Shown here piece after piece: positions 61,019-64,000 of a stretch of DNA of 64,000 nucleotides. Position numbers and translations under genes: made by a program. The stretch comes from Hyparrhenia diplandra (taxonomy: Eukaryota > Streptophyta > Magnoliopsida > Poales > Poaceae): NCBI GenBank assembly GCA_015847255.1, contig JADLZK010000215.1:1-64000 (forward strand). Reading direction: 5' to 3'. Below the pieces are notes generated by a model. The model searched no databases. It worked only from the letters and a program-made list of their open reading frames with translations, and was not told the origin of the DNA. Numbering within the stretch: the first letter of the stretch is position 1; every line of letters begins with the position of its first letter.

Positions 61019-61319
61019 TGTTAGCGACCCTAACTCCGACGAGATATATTACCAACCACAAGTACACCTCACCGCCGGCGTCCAGCAGGACTCGACTTCC
61101 CTCTTCTCACGACTCTCTCTTTAGTTTACTTCGAATACAAGTTGATCCTTCTCTCCTCACCGCACTCAACAAAAATACCTTCTTCCTACTGTGCTATCTG
61201 GACCTCACAACGTTTACAAGCCCACTCGGGGCCGTGGACTCGGGAGGATTGACGACGGGCCCGAGTGCTCTTCCTCTTGGCTTGGTCATCAGCAGGTTGG
61301 CCCATGTGAGGGTTGTGAC
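61019..61319 (-). mobile_element. LTR, 301 bp, gypsy-type
   Basis: The minus strand starts tgtcacaaccctcacatggg and ends tcgctaaca, TG...CA, followed at once by a primer-binding-like tggtatcgagagacc. The partner LTR is not in place, so this is a truncated element. Confidence 0.65.
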
Positions 61320-61487
61320 ACAGATTCATGCCACCTAGTGTTGCTTTGCTTCTCCATTTTTCCCCATTAATTCATGTAAATATAAATGGTCTTTGTGAAA
61401 TGTACTTTAGGACCAAATGGAAATAGTTGACGAACAGAGCAGAGCAGAGCTCCGACGGCGGCCGGTGGCCCGGCCTTTGGGACGAGT

Positions 61488-61744
61488 ATGGGTGTGTTTA
61501 GAGCACAAAATGTAGCATTGTTCCAAATCGAAAAGCACTGTAGCATGTTTTCGTTGGTTTTGGTAAATATTATTCTACTATGGGGTAACTAGGCTCAAAA
61601 GAATCATCTCGCAAAATACATCTAAACTGTGCAATTAGTTTTTTTTTACCTACATTTTATACTCCGGACATGCGTCTTTTTGATGCATTTAATGTTCACG
61701 CGTGATGAAAATTTTGGAGGAAAGTTGGTGCTATGAACACACCC
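61488..61744. mobile_element. 257-bp MITE, TSD tat
   Basis: The left end gggtgtgtttagagcac and the right end (gtgctatgaacacaccc) are inverted copies over 17 bp with two mismatches. tat lies on both sides (61485-61487 and 61745-61747). The interior is AT-rich without coding. Ends of this form are common in grass Tourist/PIF-type MITEs. Confidence 0.7.
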
Positions 61745-61747
61745 TAT

Positions 61748-63100
61748 GGTGGAGTTGGTAAAGGACTAAAGGTTGCCGCCGAAGAAACAGTGACAAACGC
61801 TGGTACATGCATTTTGTCCGTCTCTGGCTTGCTGTCTTTGCCGTCTAGCTGTCTTTGCCGTCTAGCGAACATCTGTTGGACCCAACGAGGGACACAATAC
61901 AACGTAGCCTAAGCTGGTGATTAATTGGACCGCGCGCGTCTGTTCAATATTACTAATGCCAACCTTTCTTTCCCCAGTGCTAGACAACGTCAGATTTGGA
62001 CTACTGCTCACTGGCTCCATAGTCCACAACTTTGTAGCGTGCATGGTCCAGACGCCACGACGACACCACAGCGCGGTTGAGGCCTCGGCTCGGCGTGCCG
62101 GTGTACCGACACACGGCCATAAGGGCAGATACATTACTACATGTTAGCAGTCTCGTATACCATCTCATGCATCTAGGATTTTTACTGATGTATAGAAGAG
62201 AGACGAGAGAGAAAGAGATGTGAGCTAAAATTTAGAACTATGAGACAACTATTCTACAATTGTTTATAAGTTGTTACTGTCATGCAACTCACAACTTTAC
62301 TTTTATTCTATTCATGAACGGAATCGCAAGTTACTACGAGACAACTTAGAAAAATAACCATTATACATGTTGTCGGTTAAGTTGTCTTAAAATTACGTGA
62401 TACTACATGAGACCACCTATGAGACAAGACCAATGTCCTTGCCCTTGCACACTACCAATGGTAGTGGCTGCGCCTTTCGACCAGCGCGTCCGGTCAATCG
62501 CGCAACAAACACACATTCTTTCTAAAGCACCGCAATCGATTGAGCGGCTTTCTTTCGCGTCTCCCTTTTCACACTTTGTCGAGCACGCTTTACCCCCGTC
62601 CAGCACACTAATGATCCATCACCCAGAGAACCATGCATTTTCGTTGCTCATCAATGGCTGTCTTCAGAAGTCTCCGTAAGGATTTGTTCTGGCCGGAAAA
62701 ATAGAAGAGGGATGTGAATTGTTCGTTCGTTCCCAACAGTTGGGCATCTATGCTACGGCCAACAAAACTCGCTGGAACCTGCAAAATACGTACTCCGTGT
62801 AATCTCCCCGACAACATCGCATAGATTCAGGTCAGGTGCAGCAAACAAAGATAGAACTCTCCATGCTCAAAAAAAGATACTATTCATACATGTCCCATAC
62901 GGGACCGCACACGGACATTTTTTTTTTTTTTTTTTTTGAAACTGGCAGACGGACATTTCACTTAACCCAACACAGCAGTCCTTCGCTTCACGGTTCACGC
63001 CCCAAAGTCACAGGCTCTCAAAGCACGGTCCCCTTTTTCTCTAAAAAAAAAAAAACTCTATTATTATTTGGTCGCAGGTGTCGCAGGCTAATCAGCGAAC
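61748..63100. other. intergenic; possible MITE near 62140-62420
   Basis: 62160-62420 (agagagacgagagagaaaga ... ctatgagacaac ... ttgtcttaaaattacg) resembles an AT-rich MITE interior, but I cannot match its ends. Homopolymer T and A runs lie at 62920-62937 and 63042-63054. No gene recognised. Confidence 0.35.
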
Positions 63101-64000
63101 AGTGACGGAGGCGGCGCAAAGGAAAAAGACGCGACGACGACGACGAGCCGCCTGAGCGTGCGCCGTGTCCGTGCCTCGGCGGCGATTCTTTCCGCTGGTT
63201 CATTCGCTTCGCGACGGCGGTCGTCAACGAACAACTGGGTGGAGAAACTACGGATGGCTCCCGACCCCGACCCACCTCCTGCCCGCTATTCCCTTCCTCA
63301 TCGTCCCCTCGCCGGCACCATCCCAGCCCAGATCCGCCCCAGCCTGCTGCCTCCCCACGCCATCCAAAGACCAGATCCACCCTCCCGGCGCCGATCTTTG
63401 CCTTGATGGGTCGCAGTCCGCATTTGACGGGCCTCGTTGCAGCTGCAGCCAACCGGGAGTTGCCGGTGCCCTCGCCCGTAGCGCCCACGGGGCCGTTTCC
63501 GCCGCCGCGGATGACGCCGCCACCGACCGCGTGCCTACCTCTCCTCCGCCACCAACCTCCACCGGCAACCAATGCTAGAAGCCGCCGCCTCCAGGTTCCG
63601 CGCTGGCGGGCCCCGCCGCCGGGAGGGCACGGCAGGTACGCCGTCGGCCATGCCGGGCGCCCCGGCGCTACCCCCGAGGCGCTTGCGATGCTAGCGGGTG
63701 TCTCCTCTCCGCCTCCGGCAGCAATCCCGTTCTACCCGAGCGGGCGCTCCATGCGATGCCGGTGGGCGGACGACGCCGGCCCCGTGGAGTCCGGTGGCGA
63801 CTCCGACATGGCGGCTCCCCTTGCCGCGCAGCCAAGGATTTGCTCGGCCCGCGCGGCCGCCGAGCCTACCCCCGCGGTGTCGGCACTAGATCTCCGCGGG
63901 CCCTCCCCGACGCCTCGCTTGTCGACGCCGCTCAGCGCCGACCACCGACGCACAGCGAACGACGAGGCCCCGGTCATTGTCGAAGACATCCACGATGATG
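63101..64000 (+). CDS. GC-rich open frame running off the window, unidentified
   Basis: The sequence is abruptly GC-rich from about 63100. A plus frame open from before 63570 to the last base contains AMLAGVSSPPPAAIPFYPSG (ATG at 63688-63690), MRCRWADDAGPVESGGDSD and ends EAPVIVEDIHDD. The proline/alanine-rich start followed by an RWADD-type acidic patch reminds me of ORF1-like proteins of grass LINEs, but this is a weak resemblance. It could also be the 5' end of a host gene. No domain can be assigned from this stub, and the true start is not determined. Confidence 0.3.

Noticed and set aside
60404..61338. Plus-strand frames of 168-242 codons at 60.4-61.3 kb
   Set aside because: They are arginine-rich shadows of the minus-strand gypsy leader/gag region, which has a primer-binding site and LTR in the right order.
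1..64000. CRISPR array, operon or other prokaryotic system
   Set aside because: The introns, TATA boxes and transposon families are those of a plant nuclear genome; the repeats here lack short spacer-repeat structure.

Overview
The window is nuclear DNA from a grass (Poaceae). The evidence is plant gene models with short exons and GT-AG introns, plant-specific families (a DC1 zinc-finger protein, a tropinone-reductase-like SDR, an NLR resistance gene, a plant-type biotin-pathway AONS) and a dense, nested load of grass-style transposons: CACTA elements, Tourist/Stowaway-type MITEs, Ty1-copia and Ty3-gypsy LTRs, LINE pieces and a TRIM. I cannot fix the species from sequence alone.

Layout. 0-1.3 kb: a DC1-domain gene on the minus strand, broken by two frameshifts. 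2.4-3.3 kb: a solo LTR with a clean 5-bp target duplication. 4.1-11.8 kb: a five-exon SDR (tropinone-reductase-like) gene on the minus strand with an indel in every one of exons 2-5; its introns hold a LINE remnant with a MITE inside it and a non-autonomous CACTA element. 12-19.3 kb: foldback element, LTR and SINE-like pieces, and a decayed CACTA element ending at 19299. 19.3-36.4 kb: the most striking feature, a tandem array of about ten units with a period near 1.59 kb, interrupted by a solo LTR and a MITE. Partial copies lie at 14.3-14.8 kb and, in a longer ancestral form, at 36.4-37.2 plus 39.0-39.5 kb. 37-43 kb: gypsy LTR+gag fragment, CACTA end, copia gag+LTR, and another CACTA with a 149-bp tandem repeat. 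43-46 kb: MITE-type elements.

46.2-49.0 kb: the best-preserved gene, 11 exons on the plus strand encoding 8-amino-7-oxononanoate synthase (bioF/KAPA synthase, biotin pathway). It is intact except for one apparent frameshift in exon 7, and it has a probable GC-AG intron and a Stowaway-type MITE in intron 6. 49.5-54 kb: LTR and LINE debris plus a short lectin-receptor-kinase-like fragment. 54.46-55.05 kb: a complete 594-bp TRIM with matching LTRs, primer-binding site and target duplication. 56.9-59.25 kb: an NLR gene whose LRR part is on the minus strand while its winged-helix part lies directly beside it on the plus strand, i.e. an inversion broke the gene. 59.3-61.3 kb: retroelement sequence with a gypsy gag and LTR. 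61.5-61.7 kb: a MITE. 63.1-64 kb: a GC-rich open frame leaving the window.

The genes do not form one pathway. All four recognisable protein-coding loci carry frameshifts. Some sit in homopolymers, so either this is a gene graveyard between transposons or the assembly has residual indel errors. bioF is the locus where that distinction matters most.
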